A stretch of DNA of 57,802 nt from Pascua guehoae (lineage: Eukaryota > Basidiomycota > Tremellomycetes > Trichosporonales > Trichosporonaceae), in NCBI GenBank assembly GCA_001600415.1, contig BCJX01000019.1:1-57802 (forward strand), written 5' to 3'. Under the pieces are notes generated by a model. That model did not search any database. It was given only the letters and a program-made list of their open reading frames with translations, and was not told the DNA's origin. The position numbers and the translations under genes were made by a program. Shown here one piece after another: positions 31,369 to 43,060 of this stretch (positions are counted from its first letter, which is position 1; every line of letters begins with the position of its first letter).

Positions 31369-32436
31369 ATGAAGTTCTCCCTCGTCCTCCTCGCGGTCCT
31401 TCCGTTCATCCACGCCGCGCCCGCCGGCATCAACAACTCGCCTGCCCTCGCCAACCGCGAGGTCGCGCTCAAGCACCGCTCGGCCGGCCAGCGCCGCGAC
31501 GTCGAGGTCGACGTCGAGGCCAACGTCAACGTGGCCAACATTGTCCAGGCCGAAGCCGAGCTCAAGATTTCTCTTGCGTCCGTCCTCGCCGGCGTCGGGT
31601 CGGCCGCCGAGGTCTCGGCCCTCCTCGACCTCATCATCGCCATCGTCGACAACAACGGCGTCGTTCCCGCCAACCTCGGCGACCTCAGCATCCTCCCCCA
31701 TATCTCGGCCGACCTGCTCGTCGTCATCAAGGCCCAGCTCGACGCGGCCCTCATCCCCCTCGACCTGGGCGATATCGTCGCCTCGGTCATCACCAGCCTC
31801 GAGGGCCTGCTCACCATCGACCTCGACGTCGACGTCGACGCCAACGTCGCCGCCACGGTTGACGCCACCGGCGCGGTCGTGCCCGTCCTTGACCTCCTCC
31901 AGTCCCTCGACTCGCTGATCGTAAGTATGAGCCCTCGCAGCACTCGTAGTCAGGAACTGACGACCTTCCAGAGCGGTTTCAGCGTCGGTGGCACGGTCGC
32001 CGAATTGAACGACCAGCTGTCGCAGATCACCGATGCGCTCGACGCCATCCTTGCCCAGATTAACGCCGGCGACCTGGTCGGCATCACCGCCGACACGCTC
32101 ACTGCCCTGCTCCAGTCGATCATCAACGGCCTCTTCGCACTTCTTGCCGGCGCCACAAACCCCCTCCTCGTCCTCGGCGCCGCCTCCAGCACCGTCGCCG
32201 CCCTCGGCAGGGTCCTCTCGGCCCTCGCCAACGCGTCCGGCCTCGCGGGCGTCGTTCAGGGTGCCCTCGCCGGCATCGTCCTCCCCACCGCCGGCGGTCT
32301 TCTCACCGGCCTCCTCGCCACCCGTGAGTATCCCCACTCGCCCATTTCTCTGATTCCACACCGTTGCCGTATCTCACACCCAGTCCTCTCCACCGTCCTT
32401 GGTGCCGTTGGAGCCCTCAACCTTAACATCCTTTAA
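31369..32436 (+). CDS. Secreted hydrophobic Ala/Leu/Asp-rich protein
   Basis: Exons 31369-31920, 31972-32323 and 32384-32436 give 318 residues. Both introns have GTAAGT or GTGAGT donors; the first (51 bases) also keeps the frame open, so an unspliced reading is possible but less likely. A signal peptide (MKFSLVLLAVLPFIHAAPA) is followed by a dibasic region (GQRRDV), suggesting propeptide cleavage. The mature part has no cysteines and consists of amphipathic repeats rich in L, A, I, V and D, with VDVEANVNVAN and LDVDVDANVAATVD. It ends in a hydrophobic GALNLNIL without a clear GPI signal. I do not recognise the family; a surface-coating or wall-associated role is a guess. Codon bias is extreme, which suggests high expression. 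Confidence 0.83.
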   Translation: MKFSLVLLAVLPFIHAAPAGINNSPALANREVALKHRSAGQRRDVEVDVEANVNVANIVQAEAELKISLASVLAGVGSAAEVSALLDLIIAIVDNNGVVPANLGDLSILPHISADLLVVIKAQLDAALIPLDLGDIVASVITSLEGLLTIDLDVDVDANVAATVDATGAVVPVLDLLQSLDSLIVSMSPRSTRSQELTTFQSGFSVGGTVAELNDQLSQITDALDAILAQINAGDLVGITADTLTALLQSIINGLFALLAGATNPLLVLGAASSTVAALGRVLSALANASGLAGVVQGALAGIVLPTAGGLLTGLLATREYPHSPISLIPHRCRISHPVLSTVLGAVGALNLNIL

Positions 32437-32961
32437 GGCAGGGTGGCCTACAACACACCCACCTTGGTGGCTGGCTTTTCCTGCCCGAACGGGAATAATT
32501 CTACAGAACAATTTTGACTGAACGAGGTGTCTGCTTGTTCAAGTATTCACTAGTACATCTGAACGTCAAAAAGAAGAACAAGTCAATGCATGCAGTTATT
32601 TCTTTTCATCTTCAACTTGAGGCGACTTTGTCGCCCAGAGGCCACGGCACGCGAGCTGAGGTGAGCAGTGCAATGGGAAGGGCTTCGTGTCCATACCACC
32701 GCCACACGGCCCTTTTTAGTGCGCCCCATAGGTACCAGAGTCTCCACCTATGGCTCGCAAGACTCGGTCAATTCCATTTGGGCAGTCATCGAGCCGTAAT
32801 TGAAGCCAAGACTGTTGAAGATGCCATTGTGTTGGGACGTCGCCCGGAGAGAGTTGAAGGAACTCCCCAAGGCTGCATTGGCAGAGGCAAAGAAACGGGA
32901 AAGCACGGAGTGAGAAGGGAAAGAAGAGCGCGAGGACTATCGTCTATCCGAACCTCTACTA

Positions 32962-33170
32962 CAGGTGCATCCGGAAAGTCTTGAGACTGCCACTTTGAGC
33001 TCGGTCCAGTTGCGTACGGACACTCTCTAGACCAATGCAATGGCACAGTAGTGAACACACCACTGGTTCCTGCTTGTTGTATCCCAGATGTCCTGCACGC
33101 CTCCCTGTATACGGACCGTGGGCGTACCCGAGCTTAATGTGGCAGTCTCATGACTTGCCAGACACACCTG
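32962..33170. mobile_element. MITE copy 5 (well preserved)
   Basis: 209 bases with TA on both sides. Left end CAGGTGCATCCGGAAAGTCT and right end ATGACTTGCCAGACACACCTG-like are inverted copies, extending about 40 bases (TGAGACTGCCACTTTGAGCTC versus GAGCTTAATGTGGCAGTCTCA). The centre CTCTAGACCAATGCAATGG is in reverse orientation. Confidence 0.85.
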
Positions 33171-34494
33171 TATCTCTCCCGCTCCGAGACGATCATGGTT
33201 CAGTTCTGCCCTGCTCTTGCAGCAGCGGCTCCCTTCTGCCTCCCCTCCAGAAATAGGGACAAATGCATTCCATGTGGGTCATGAGTTTGGCAGACTGGCA
33301 GGGTCGAGAGCGGAGGGGGTGTGTATGAAAACGACCACGCTTTGTGAGGATCGGCGGCAGTTGGGAGGAATGGTGTGTGTCTCTGAATTGGAGAAACCCA
33401 CTACTTACATGCACTGCAAGCGACAGCAGATCCCTGTGTGTTTTTGAGAGATCAGAGAAGCCCAATATCGCCCGTCCAAGGGAATCTTGCGTCGATAGTG
33501 TATTTTGGATCAGTGGCACATAACACTCCTCTCACGCTGCTGCCAAGTGGATACGATCGTTCAGGATGGCGGTGGTTGGTCACAGCATCGAGAACGATTG
33601 TGAGACTACAGCATGACAGAGCCACTTGGGGGAGTCGGCAGCGGCAGTTCATATGGTTGCGGGGGCACTCGTTTGTGTGGGGATTCCAGGTGGGAAGAGA
33701 TGGTGCAGTCTGGCGTGTCATAACGTTCAACAAGAATACCAGCTGTGCATCGCAGAGGGCGAGTAGCGCTGAGGGTCATGCTCCATCTCGTCAGTCGTCA
33801 ATGGACCTGGCACGAGAGGCGGTATCTGATACACTGGAACACCTCCCCTCTGTTGGGCCGAACTCTTGTACATCTCTCCTTCCCTCGCACAACGACGAAT
33901 TGGCGTTGGTTGCAATTGCGAAAGTCGGACGAGACATGTGGGCACGCGGCACGCCATGTGGACAACATGGATTGCCCAATTTCCCAGCCACAGTTGTACG
34001 CCACCCGACACCATCCTACACCTCGGGACACAGATCCAAAGCAACCTCCTTGGCCGCTTGGTTGCCGACTTGCCCACATCGGGATTGCGATCGACACGGG
34101 GGCTTCCAGCACGGAGGCCAGGATGAAACACCCGCATCGCCTTTCAGTAGTACCCAGCCCTTCTGTTCGTGGACCCCCGTCTTATCGCCCCCCGCAGCGG
34201 GCCCTAGGTCCCGTGATCTCGTGACCGGCGCGTTTCGTCGGAACAATATCGGGCCGTTGCCCCCGCTTTTTGTTGATTCCTTTTTTGTTGTTCTGTAGTA
34301 TGCGGGGCCCGGGCGGGGGTGACGCGACGAGGGGGCCTGCATTGGTGACGAGGGCGGGGACAAGGTTGGCGATGGTACACATGCATGCACGCGTATACCG
34401 GCAGGAAGCAGCAGCTGTACCGGCTGACCGGCAATCACTCGGGAAGACACAATACACGACACACAACACACAAACAGATTGTCATCGGCGTTGC

Positions 34495-34535
34495 GCGATG
34501 CGATGCGATGCGACGCAATGCGATGCAATGCGATG
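34495..34535. repeat. GCGAT/GCAAT pentamer repeat
   Basis: About eight units GCGAT with GCAAT variants. No coding context. Confidence 0.8.
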
Positions 34536-35701
34536 CGTGGCCCGGCTCAACGGTAAAGCGATCATATGCGATGCGAAGCACACAACAGTCTGATCTCAGG
34601 CATCGAGCGCGTCGCGCGCATCGAGCCCGGGCCGTGCGGCATTGATGCGGGCGTCTCCTGGTCGACGTCGTGTTTTCTCGTCCGACGCAGTGCCGAAGAG
34701 GCCGGCGATGCGGGGGACGTGGAGACCCCACACGTGCTGGGCGGTTGGGCCGGTGCCCATCGGCGCTGGGCCCCAAGTGATACCCCGATCATGCGTGCAC
34801 GCATGCCTCGAGCGACAGGGGAGAACAGACAGCTTTGCAGAAGGGGGGGGGGGGGGGGAATGAGGGGGCATGGCTGCGGGGATGGATGCATAGATGCTTT
34901 GATGGTGAACTGGGGCCAAGGCGGGGGAACAAGCTGTCACCGCGTCGCACCGCAGTGTACATGTTGCCGCAGGCATAAAGTCTCGAGGGATACTCACGTC
35001 GGCATCATCGGGCGTGGTTTGAATTCAATAACACGTCATTGTGTAGGAGATTCAATTTTGCCGACGACCGGAATAAGGTCATCGGCTTCCGTTGCCGCCG
35101 TCCTATACCCAACTTCGCCGCATCAGACCGCCGCCTGTGGCACATGATGAACCCGCGACAAGCACCAAGCCATCCGGCCATGCCGCCATCCTGCTGGCTA
35201 CTGGGTATGCTGGGTTGACCGGCCCGGTCTTCTGTGTGTGCGTGTGCGTGCGTGTGTCCTCTTTGTGATGGGTTCAGGGCCCAGGTTTTTTTCAGGTCCC
35301 ATCTGGGTGTCTCTTGGCCAACGGGTCATTTGGATCACTTTGTCAACCCGATGACACAGGGGGGCCATGGATGTCATGCGATTCCAGACACCCAGTTGGT
35401 CAATCAGAAGTCTTGCTGGCCCTCTAGTTGCCGCCATGTGCCCAACTGCCGCCTGCGCGCCGGCCAGCCTCTCTCAAGAGGAATCCGTTTGCCTGCGTAC
35501 CTGCCGCGGCGGTCATGCGGACATGGGGAGGGATTTCCGGCCGATGACTGGCTGGTTGCATGCAAGGACCCTTTCAACGTCCCCAACTGGCCCCAGGATG
35601 CCCGCTGGATGCCCGGCACCACCGTCGTCACCTCTCTTAAACAACCCATCTCCCACATCCCCGCCCCCTCTCTCTCTTCCACCAAACTCTCCACTCTCAC
35701 C

Positions 35702-37599
35702 ATGCTTTCGTCTACCCGCAACGCTCTCCGCACCTCGGTACGTATGGCCATCCCCCCTTGCATCTCCATTGCATCCACCTACGACCTTGATCGCACTCTG
35801 TGCATCTTATCGCGCTCTGGGCGCCTTTTTTTCGTCTAGACTGGGTTTTTCTCAGCCACCTGGCTCTTTTTTTTTTTCTTTGCATGGGGCGGCCGCGCCG
35901 ATCCTTGATTCAACAGCATCAATGGATCCTCGTCCCCCATCGCAAACGGGACTCCGTCCCCGCGATCACCACCCTCCCCACTCCAACCTCATATCTCCTG
36001 CACCTACTAACGCTTCCAGGTTCGCGCGCCCCTCGCGGCTCGCAACTTCTCGGCGTCGTCGGCCTCGCAGGCCGCGACCCTCAAGGAGCGCCTTGCCGAG
36101 CTCATCCCCAAGGAGATTGAGAATGTCAAGGCTACCCGCAAGGCCCTTGGCGACAAGAGCTTCGGCGAGGTGACCGTTGACCAGGCGTACGGTGGTATGC
36201 GTGGCATCAAGGTGAGTTACCCGGTAGAGTTGCCGGAGGCTGGTCGATGGGGCCTTGTCAGCGGCCGTGCTCGAATGCGGCCCAAGCATATGCACGCGCA
36301 CACATCCATACAATGCCCCCGGATCTCTGTACCGGAGCCCCCCATCGCCCCCGCCGAGTCCCCACGCTAACAACCGCAGGGCCTCATCTGGGAGGGTTCG
36401 GTCCTCGACGCCGACGAGGGTATCCGCTTCCGCGGTCTTACCATCCCCGAGGCCCAGAAGGCGCTCCCCAAGGCGCCCGGTGGCAGCGAGCCCCTCCCCG
36501 AGGGTCTCTTCTGGCTCCTCGTCACTGGCGAGGTCCCCACCGAGGAGCAGGTCAAGGGCCTCTCTGCCGAGTGGGCCGCCCGCGCCGAGATCCCCGACTT
36601 TGTCAAGGAGCTCATTGACCGCTGCCCCAACACTCTCCACCCCATGAGCCAGTTCTCGCTCGCCGTCACTGCGCTCAACCACGACTCTGCGTTCGCCAAG
36701 GCTTACGCCTCGGGTGTCCACAAGCGTGACTACTGGCAGACCACCTACGAGGACTCGATGGACCTCATTGCCAAGCTCCCCGCCATTGCCGGCCGCATCT
36801 TCCGCAACGTCTACGGCGACGGCAAGGTCCCCGCCATTGACCAGAACAAGGACTACTCGGCCAACCTGTCCACCCTCCTCGGCTTTGGCGACAACAAGGA
36901 GTTTGTCGAGCTCATGCGTCTCTACATCACCATCCACTCGGACCACGAGGGCGGCAACGTCTCGGCCCACACTGGCCACCTCGTCGGCTCGGCCCTCTCT
37001 GACCCCTTCCTCTCGTACGCCGCTGCCCTTAACGGTCTCGCCGGTCCCCTCCACGGTCTTGCCAACCAGGAGGTCCTCCGCTGGCTCCAGAAGATGCGCG
37101 GTGAGGTCGGTGAGAACCCCTCGGACGAGACCGTCGCCGAGTACGTCTGGAAGACCCTCAAGGGTGGCCAGGTCGTCCCTGGTTACGGCCACGCCGTCCT
37201 CCGCAAGACCGACCCCCGCTACACTGCCCAGCGCGAGTTCGCTCTCCGCCACCTCCCCGAGGACCCCTGGTTCAAGCTTGTCGGCCAGATCTACAAGATT
37301 GTCCCCAACATTCTCCTTGAGGCTGGCAAGGCCAAGAGTGAGTTTCGAGCTAGAGAACAGCTAAACGCACTATACTAACATGCCCAGACCCCTGGCCCAA
37401 CGTTGACGCCCACTCGGGTGTCCTCCTTACCTACTACGGCATGAACCAGCAGGACTTCTACACTGTCCTCTTCGGTGTCTCGCGTGCCTTTGGTGTCGCC
37501 TCGCAGCTCATCTGGGACCGTGCCCTCGGCATGCCCCTCGAGCGCCCCAAGTCGTACTCGACCGAGGCCATCCAGAAGATGTTCAACTACAAGCCCTAA
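35702..37599 (+). CDS. CIT1: Citrate synthase, mitochondrial
   Basis: Exons 35702-35737, 36020-36211, 36380-37337 and 37388-37599 encode 465 residues, the usual eukaryotic length. The enzyme condenses acetyl-CoA and oxaloacetate to citrate at the entry of the TCA cycle. The N-terminus is an Arg/Ser/Ala presequence ([20 protein letters not shown]). The catalytic residues are present at the expected spacing: H301 in [11 protein letters not shown]347 in PGYGHAVLR and D402 in NVDAHSG, plus the oxaloacetate-binding H265 in [11 protein letters not shown]. All four exons join in frame, and the third join ([14 protein letters not shown]) restores a conserved motif. The first exon is only 36 bases and encodes the start of the presequence. 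Codon use is very strongly C-ending, consistent with high expression. Confidence 0.98.
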
Positions 37600-39809
37600 G
37601 CGGAGAGCAACCACCACGCAAAGGGCCACTGTGAAACGCCAAATTTCTGTAGCCATCTGTCCCCCCCCCACAACAACGATGCTTGCGATTCAGCGGGTCT
37701 GCGCGTCCGCTGGAGAGAAGAGTAGAGGAGAGAAAAACCACCACCCCAAAATAGTGCCATCGGAAGCAGCTTGTACGAGGTGCGTTTGATTGAGATGCAC
37801 TTGTGAAGCAGTACAAAGGTTGCATAGCAGTAGTGTTTGAGTTTACAGTACGACACCAGGCGACCACCGAGCGCGTCACAGAGATGTTCTCGGTCACGAC
37901 ACATGTGACCGAGGCTCCGCGACATGCAGGACTGTCACGACCCAGCACTCCGGTACGGGGTACATGCACGAGCTTCGTTTTGCCCCAGCCACTGTGGCCG
38001 CGGCTACAGGTCCACGTCCGCCTGCGGCCACCACCGCATGTCACCGTACCCTCGACATGCTCTGATGGCGACATTGGGCATTGGCCGCCAGTCGCCGAGG
38101 TTAATGGTTACCGGTGTGCCGCCCGCGTCAAAACTGGTACTGAAAACGCCACCCTCGCTCGCAGCCCTGCCCCATCTGCTCTGGTGTTTGACGCCACGTC
38201 GGAAAAATACGCAGATAGCCAGCTAGCCTAGATATCGCGGGGTCGGCCGAGCATTGCCGCCAGTAGCCCGGTTACAACTGCGCCCGTGGCGCATGTGTCC
38301 GGTACGCCGTCCGGTAACGGTGAACGAGGGCGTGGGCGATGGGGACTGCCAAGTAGGCTTTGTGATGCATCGCTGGTCCGCGGCGCTGGGCTGGGGTGGG
38401 GTGAGCGGAGGCTGCGAGTCCGATATACAGCAGCCATGGCTGGCGTTTCGGAGGTGCTTCGGCTCAGTCTGATACGGATCCTATGTTTAATGTGGGCTTA
38501 GGTCTTGGGGTCTTGGCCAAACACGTGTCCTTATGGTCATTCACCCACGCGCGCGCGATCGGCGAGGGCAGAGTGGCCGCCGATGACAAACGTGAAACTC
38601 TCACTACCCAGCCGAACATGACGGATATCTGCATACACGAAACGCTTGACACTCGGTTGATCGGTTGCTTGGGTAGCCAACCATCGCCCCACCTATCCCC
38701 TGCCCTAGCTGCCCTGCCAACATCGCATTCTGTCCCACCCGGCCCGGCCTTCCGTGCTCGCCCGTGTCCCCATGCTCTCTTGTCGATCATCTGTTTGTCC
38801 AGTTACATCCCCGCAGTGACCGACTTGGACAGGTTTCATGAAACCCTGATGCGCACCTTCTGCGCGTTGACACCAACTTGCCGCTCGCCGGATCGCCGGG
38901 TGCTTGGCGGCCCGCAGCTGGTCAACCGATCTCCCGCCGGCAAGTATTGCGGATCCGCCTACAGACCACCCCGGTACACTGCGCAAACAGCCAACAAGGC
39001 AGGGGCGCCAAGTGATTTGCGTCCGCCTCCCAGCTCTCTCGGCACGCTGTAAGACGCTGATTTCTGCCTGTTACTGCCGGCTCCGTGGCACCCCGCTCCT
39101 CCAATGCCACGTACCGTGTCGACGTGCTGCACCGTCTTGTTCACTCTTGTCTCATTTCTCGGCCTCTTGTCGTGCTCTTGTCTCGTGCACTCTCCCCAGC
39201 CCGGGAATGTTTTGCAGGACCCCACGTCTGGCTGTGGTTCCGTTCTTGGAAGACGGCTCTGTCCAGCCCCTCGAGTTTCGTGGGTTGGACGAGGCACAAC
39301 TCAAATGTTTCGAGGACGTGGAAACTCGTGAGCAGCGCCACAAACATGACTCTTGAGCGATAAACAAGCCAACCAGGCCGTTCTAGAAGCCTCGTCTCTA
39401 CTTTTTGTGCCAAACAACCTGTTCGGTACAGATGCAAAATGTCCGCTAACATGGGGAAGAAAAGCTACCCAAATTATAACTGTTGCAAAAACAAGCGTCC
39501 AACCGGGGCGGTCCAAGCGGGTTGGCCTGGGAAACCCCGGGGGCGTGGTGGTGTTGCGGAACGACGGCGACGGCGACGTCTCATAAACTCGGTCCAGCGA
39601 TGTGGCAGTACACACGTATTGCAGCATGCAGCGTTTATCGCGGTACAGTCGATCGAGGAGGGAGCGCCATTCGCCGATTGTTATTGTTATTGTTCTTGTG
39701 GTGGTGGTGGTGGTGGTGGTGGTGGTCTATACCGTGTATCGAGCGCGAAGAAAGAAGCAAAACTCGGGAGAGCACAGCTGTCATCGAGTGCGTGTCGTGT
39801 ACGAGTTTC
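37600..39809. other. Convergent intergenic region, citrate synthase to CPL1-like gene
   Basis: 2.2 kb between two 3' ends. No gene is supported. A GGT/GTG microsatellite lies at 39698-39726. Confidence 0.5.
39698..39726. repeat. (GTG)n microsatellite
   Basis: About nine GTG units, 85 bases downstream of the CPL1-like stop codon. Confidence 0.9.
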
Positions 39810-40622
39810 TTAGTTCTGCGCAAAGAGGAGCGGGCCGGCGGCGACGTCGGCCACGCACGAGTTGCCGTTGACGGCGGTGTATCCCGGGAGGCACGAGCCG
39901 ACGACGCACTTGCCGGCAATGCAGGCAACATCGGCGGCGCCGTCAATGGCCGAGCAGTCGACGCCGGTACCGGTCGAGGCGCAGCCGCCGCACGATTCGA
40001 GGTTGGACTGGGTGTTGATGCACTCGTATCGGCCGTCCTTGCCGCCCGACACCCTGCACATGGTCTCGCCGACGGGGCAAGTCCCGTCACGACGCTGCCG
40101 GCTGGGGTTTGACGGCAGGATGCAAATGCAGTTGGCGTCGAGTTTGCCGTTCCGCCGGCAGCAATCCCACTGCTTCCAGCAGGGGCAAGTGATGCACCGG
40201 CAGTTGGAGTCGACACCTACACCCTGCTTGAGAGCGCACGCCTTGATCTTAAACTGGTCCTGGCAACCAACGACAGTGGGGGGAGGCTCCGGGCACTCGC
40301 AAGCGCTGTTGCAGGGAAGACCCTTTGCGTAGCAGGCTTGAACAACATCGTCGCCGCATTGCTGGGGTGGGGGTTGAATCTGGCCGCCGCCAACACACCT
40401 GCAGTTTTCGTCGCACGACGAACCCAGCCTGGCACACCGGATGATGTCGTCCCTGGTGCAGCTTTTCTTACACAAATGAGGGAGAATGTTACAGAGCTTG
40501 CCCAGCCCGAGCCCGAACGTCCGGTCGTCGAGGACGGGGCTGCGCTCTTCGATGTCGGGCTGCGTGGCGAAGACGGCCGGGACGGCCGCGAGGGCGACGG
40601 TAACGAGGGAGAGGAGCTTCAT
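39810..40622 (-). CDS. Cysteine-rich secreted protein with C-terminal CPL1-type domain
   Basis: Single exon, 270 residues; ATG at 40622. A signal peptide (MKLLSLVTVALAAVPAVFA) precedes a short linker. Four cysteine modules follow, each ending in a C-x-C: CTRDDIIRC..NCRC, CGDDVVQAC..ACEC, CQDQFKIKAC..NCRC and CWKQWDCC..NCIC. After a basic RQRR site comes a C-terminal domain (TCPVGETMC, GRYECINTQSNLESCGGC, ADVACIAGKC, SCLPGYTAV). Its order of cysteines and the YECI/ESCGGC blocks match the CPL1-like domain of basidiomycete secreted proteins, named after Cryptococcus CPL1. Orthology to CPL1 itself is not claimed. It should be exported and disulphide-bonded, with unknown role in this organism. A TATAAGA box lies about 190 bases upstream. 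An N base at 40674 lies in the leader. Confidence 0.8.
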   Translation of the reverse strand: MKLLSLVTVALAAVPAVFATQPDIEERSPVLDDRTFGLGLGKLCNILPHLCKKSCTRDDIIRCARLGSSCDENCRCVGGGQIQPPPQQCGDDVVQACYAKGLPCNSACECPEPPPTVVGCQDQFKIKACALKQGVGVDSNCRCITCPCWKQWDCCRRNGKLDANCICILPSNPSRQRRDGTCPVGETMCRVSGGKDGRYECINTQSNLESCGGCASTGTGVDCSAIDGAADVACIAGKCVVGSCLPGYTAVNGNSCVADVAAGPLLFAQN

Positions 40623-43060
40623 GGCGAACAGGAGTGACAACGAGGATGTGGCGGATGAGAAGGATTGGGCGGGNGGGGGGGTGAGGGAGACCGAGACGCG
40701 GAGTCAAGTGAACGTCCGGCGGTGGGAGGTATTGTTCGGAAAGGAGCGACGGCGGGTGGAATCTTTTCTTGACGGGATGAGGAGGGGGGTGAGTATGTGA
40801 GAGCCCCACTTCTTATAGCATAACCACCCATACCTTGTTGCTGGGGGAGTTCAGTGCAAACGTCGCCAACATGGGAGATGCAAACCGCACCGCGACGACG
40901 GCCAAGGACAAACCTTCAGCGGTTCAGCGTAAAAATATCTCGTGTCCTGGTTGCACAGTCAGCGGGAACCCGAGGCACACGAAACAAGCCCCAAAGTTCT
41001 CGGTCGCGGTTGGCACGGTAAGATCTGGTGTGCTCATGTCGTTATATTATTAAAAACAAGGCTTCACAATGAGCCTTGTATTGCGAGTGCATCGAGCATG
41101 AGTCATTGGCGGATGGCGAGACGTGGGCTGTTGGACGCGTCCTACCAGCGCATCTTGGCATTAGGTGAAGCACGGGCATCGTCATGGTTACGAGCCCAGA
41201 ACTATGCTGCGCAGGAGCGGGAAGCGCATCTCTAGGTACACGTCGTAATAATCTAGGTTGTTCCGGGTCCCTGCCGCCCTGCCAACTGTGGGAACTCTGT
41301 TTCTCTCGCTTGCATGCATGCCCCCTTTCCCTTACTGCCTGCTCATAATAGCTTTTTAACTGTGCATATATGTTTCAACTACCCATCAATGCCAGGTACA
41401 CGCAGCAACTCGTCCCGACCAAAGGGCTCACTGGAATGCAAAAGGCTATCCTACTACTATTTTGATAATGGCACAGCTTTCGCGTCCAACCTGTCGGTCA
41501 CCATCCAGCCGCCCAGTCACCCACAGACCCTCAGACCCTCCAATCACCCGCCCCACCGGTTACGCTGTAGTCATGGCGATTAGAGTTTCCACAGGCCGCT
41601 TTTTCAACGTCTTGTACGCGTCCCACCCCTTTGTCGTTGCAAAGCATGCTCGCCCGCCACATTACTACAGAATAAAGTGCCTCAGCGACCCGGGAGGAAC
41701 ATGGGAAGGGCGAAGGCAGATTGATTCTGGCACCCATCCCCCTCAAATGCCACCAACAGCTGCAGTTCCAGCCACAGTCCTCTATGGTTTGTTGCTAGGA
41801 ACATGACAACAGTATTTGTGGCACACTCGTCTGTTCAGGCCCCTCTGGGCCCCTGCCCCTTGTCCCTCCCCTTGCTGGCCTCTCCTGCCGCCGGTCCGCG
41901 GCCCGCGGAATAATGCATTGGCTCGATCATGGCATCGCCCCCGTACCTATACTGACACGGCAACAAACACTGCCACGGTGGTCAGTGTGGTCTACAAGCA
42001 TTGCCACCGGCCATATCCCAGGGCCATATCTTCTGCTCACAAGGCCATACAAAGGTGCAGCCGAGGTCAGCCTTCAGGGCCACCATGGCGGCAATCACCT
42101 CCTCAACGACACGTGCTGTCTCTGAGGCTGTGTGGCTATAGAATGGGCCGATGGGTTTACGTACATGCACAAAAGGCAGGCCATCTCGACGACCCAGCGA
42201 ACGGCCAACTGCCAGCGGCCAAGCCAGTCGGCGGCAGCCCGGAACTTTTAATGTGACTTGAGAGGATGGACGTGACGGCAGGTTGCCCTATTCCCCATGG
42301 CCCATGGCCCATGGTCCATGGGTCAGCCATGGTGGCGGGATCATACAAAGCTGGCACGTGTTTTATGATGTCAACGGCCCAACGGGGGTTGTCAGCTTGT
42401 CTATGGTGGCTGTCACACCCGTCAGTCGTCGATTCGTGCCCGCACAAGGCGTGGCGACGAATACAGTCTCGGTTCAGCATCCTTCTGTTGAGCTGCAGAG
42501 GGGCTCGCATTGCTGGACTCACGAGGTGCAGAGGGACATGCGTACATGCCGCTGCGAGAACACGGGAGAGAACGGTGTGCAGAAGACACAGGGGAGGGGG
42601 CTCCATTATTCCTAACACGGCTAGTGGTGAGCGGGGATCGATCGATGCGCAGAGCCTGCGCACAGGATCCCATGGGCCGTTATTAAACCGTCGTGCGTGG
42701 CATGGCACCGTGTTTGAGCATCGATTCAAGTAGTGTGTTAGAGAGCCGCACACCATATAAATAGAGTTTGGCCTATTTTTGACTTTGGCGGGATGGGAAT
42801 CGAACTTGGGTCCGCACCGAGGAATTTGGTCACATCGAAACATCATGTTGTTCCAATGTCACGCTTGGCGGGATCAAAACTGTTTGGCCTGGTCCTTCGC
42901 GTGGCTTCCACGCGATCCGAGATGCCACGCGGCCTCCACATCTGATCTCATCGCGTCCATCCACAAGCAACCGGGCAACCCCTGTGGACCACTGTGTGTC
43001 TGTCTGCCGTCCATCATCCCATCTTGGGACTGTAGCCATCCCCTCTTCATCAACAACATC
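40623..43060. other. Intergenic region, 2.4 kb
   Basis: Divergent promoters of the CPL1-like and TRAPPC13 genes. No gene is supported. A CCATGG-rich palindromic run (CCCATGG repeated, 42293-42325) is present. A short frame at 41098-41235 (SHWRMARRGLLDASYQRIL..) reads protein-like but is isolated. The T-loop-like AATCGAACTTGGG near 42791 cannot be folded into a tRNA. Confidence 0.5.
40811..40817 (-). promoter_or_regulatory. TATA-like box TATAAGA of the CPL1-like gene
   Basis: On the minus strand about 190 bases before the ATG. Position fits a core promoter. Confidence 0.4.

Larger units (their letters stand above)
32437..35701. other. Intergenic region, 3.3 kb
   Basis: No gene is supported. 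It contains MITE copy 5 (32962-33170), a GCGAT pentamer repeat (34495-34535) and a 16-G homopolymer (34843-34858). The last 100 bases are CT-rich and form the citrate synthase leader. Confidence 0.5.

Noticed and set aside
30732..31862. 376-residue plus-strand frame overlapping the start of the secreted-protein gene
   Set aside because: Its second half is an Arg/Pro-rich shift of the real exon at 31369-31920, and its first half is leader-like pyrimidine-rich sequence.
31363..32361. 332-residue minus-strand frame
   Set aside because: Asp/Gly/Glu/Val-rich shadow of the Ala/Leu-rich secreted-protein exons on the plus strand.
33438..34298. 286-residue plus-strand frame
   Set aside because: No domain or codon bias; an equally open frame lies on the opposite strand. 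It appears to be chance in GC-rich DNA.
42785..42810. GGGAATCGAACTTGGG, resembling a minus-strand tRNA end
   Set aside because: The T stem fails to pair beyond one base and no matching 5' acceptor is present.
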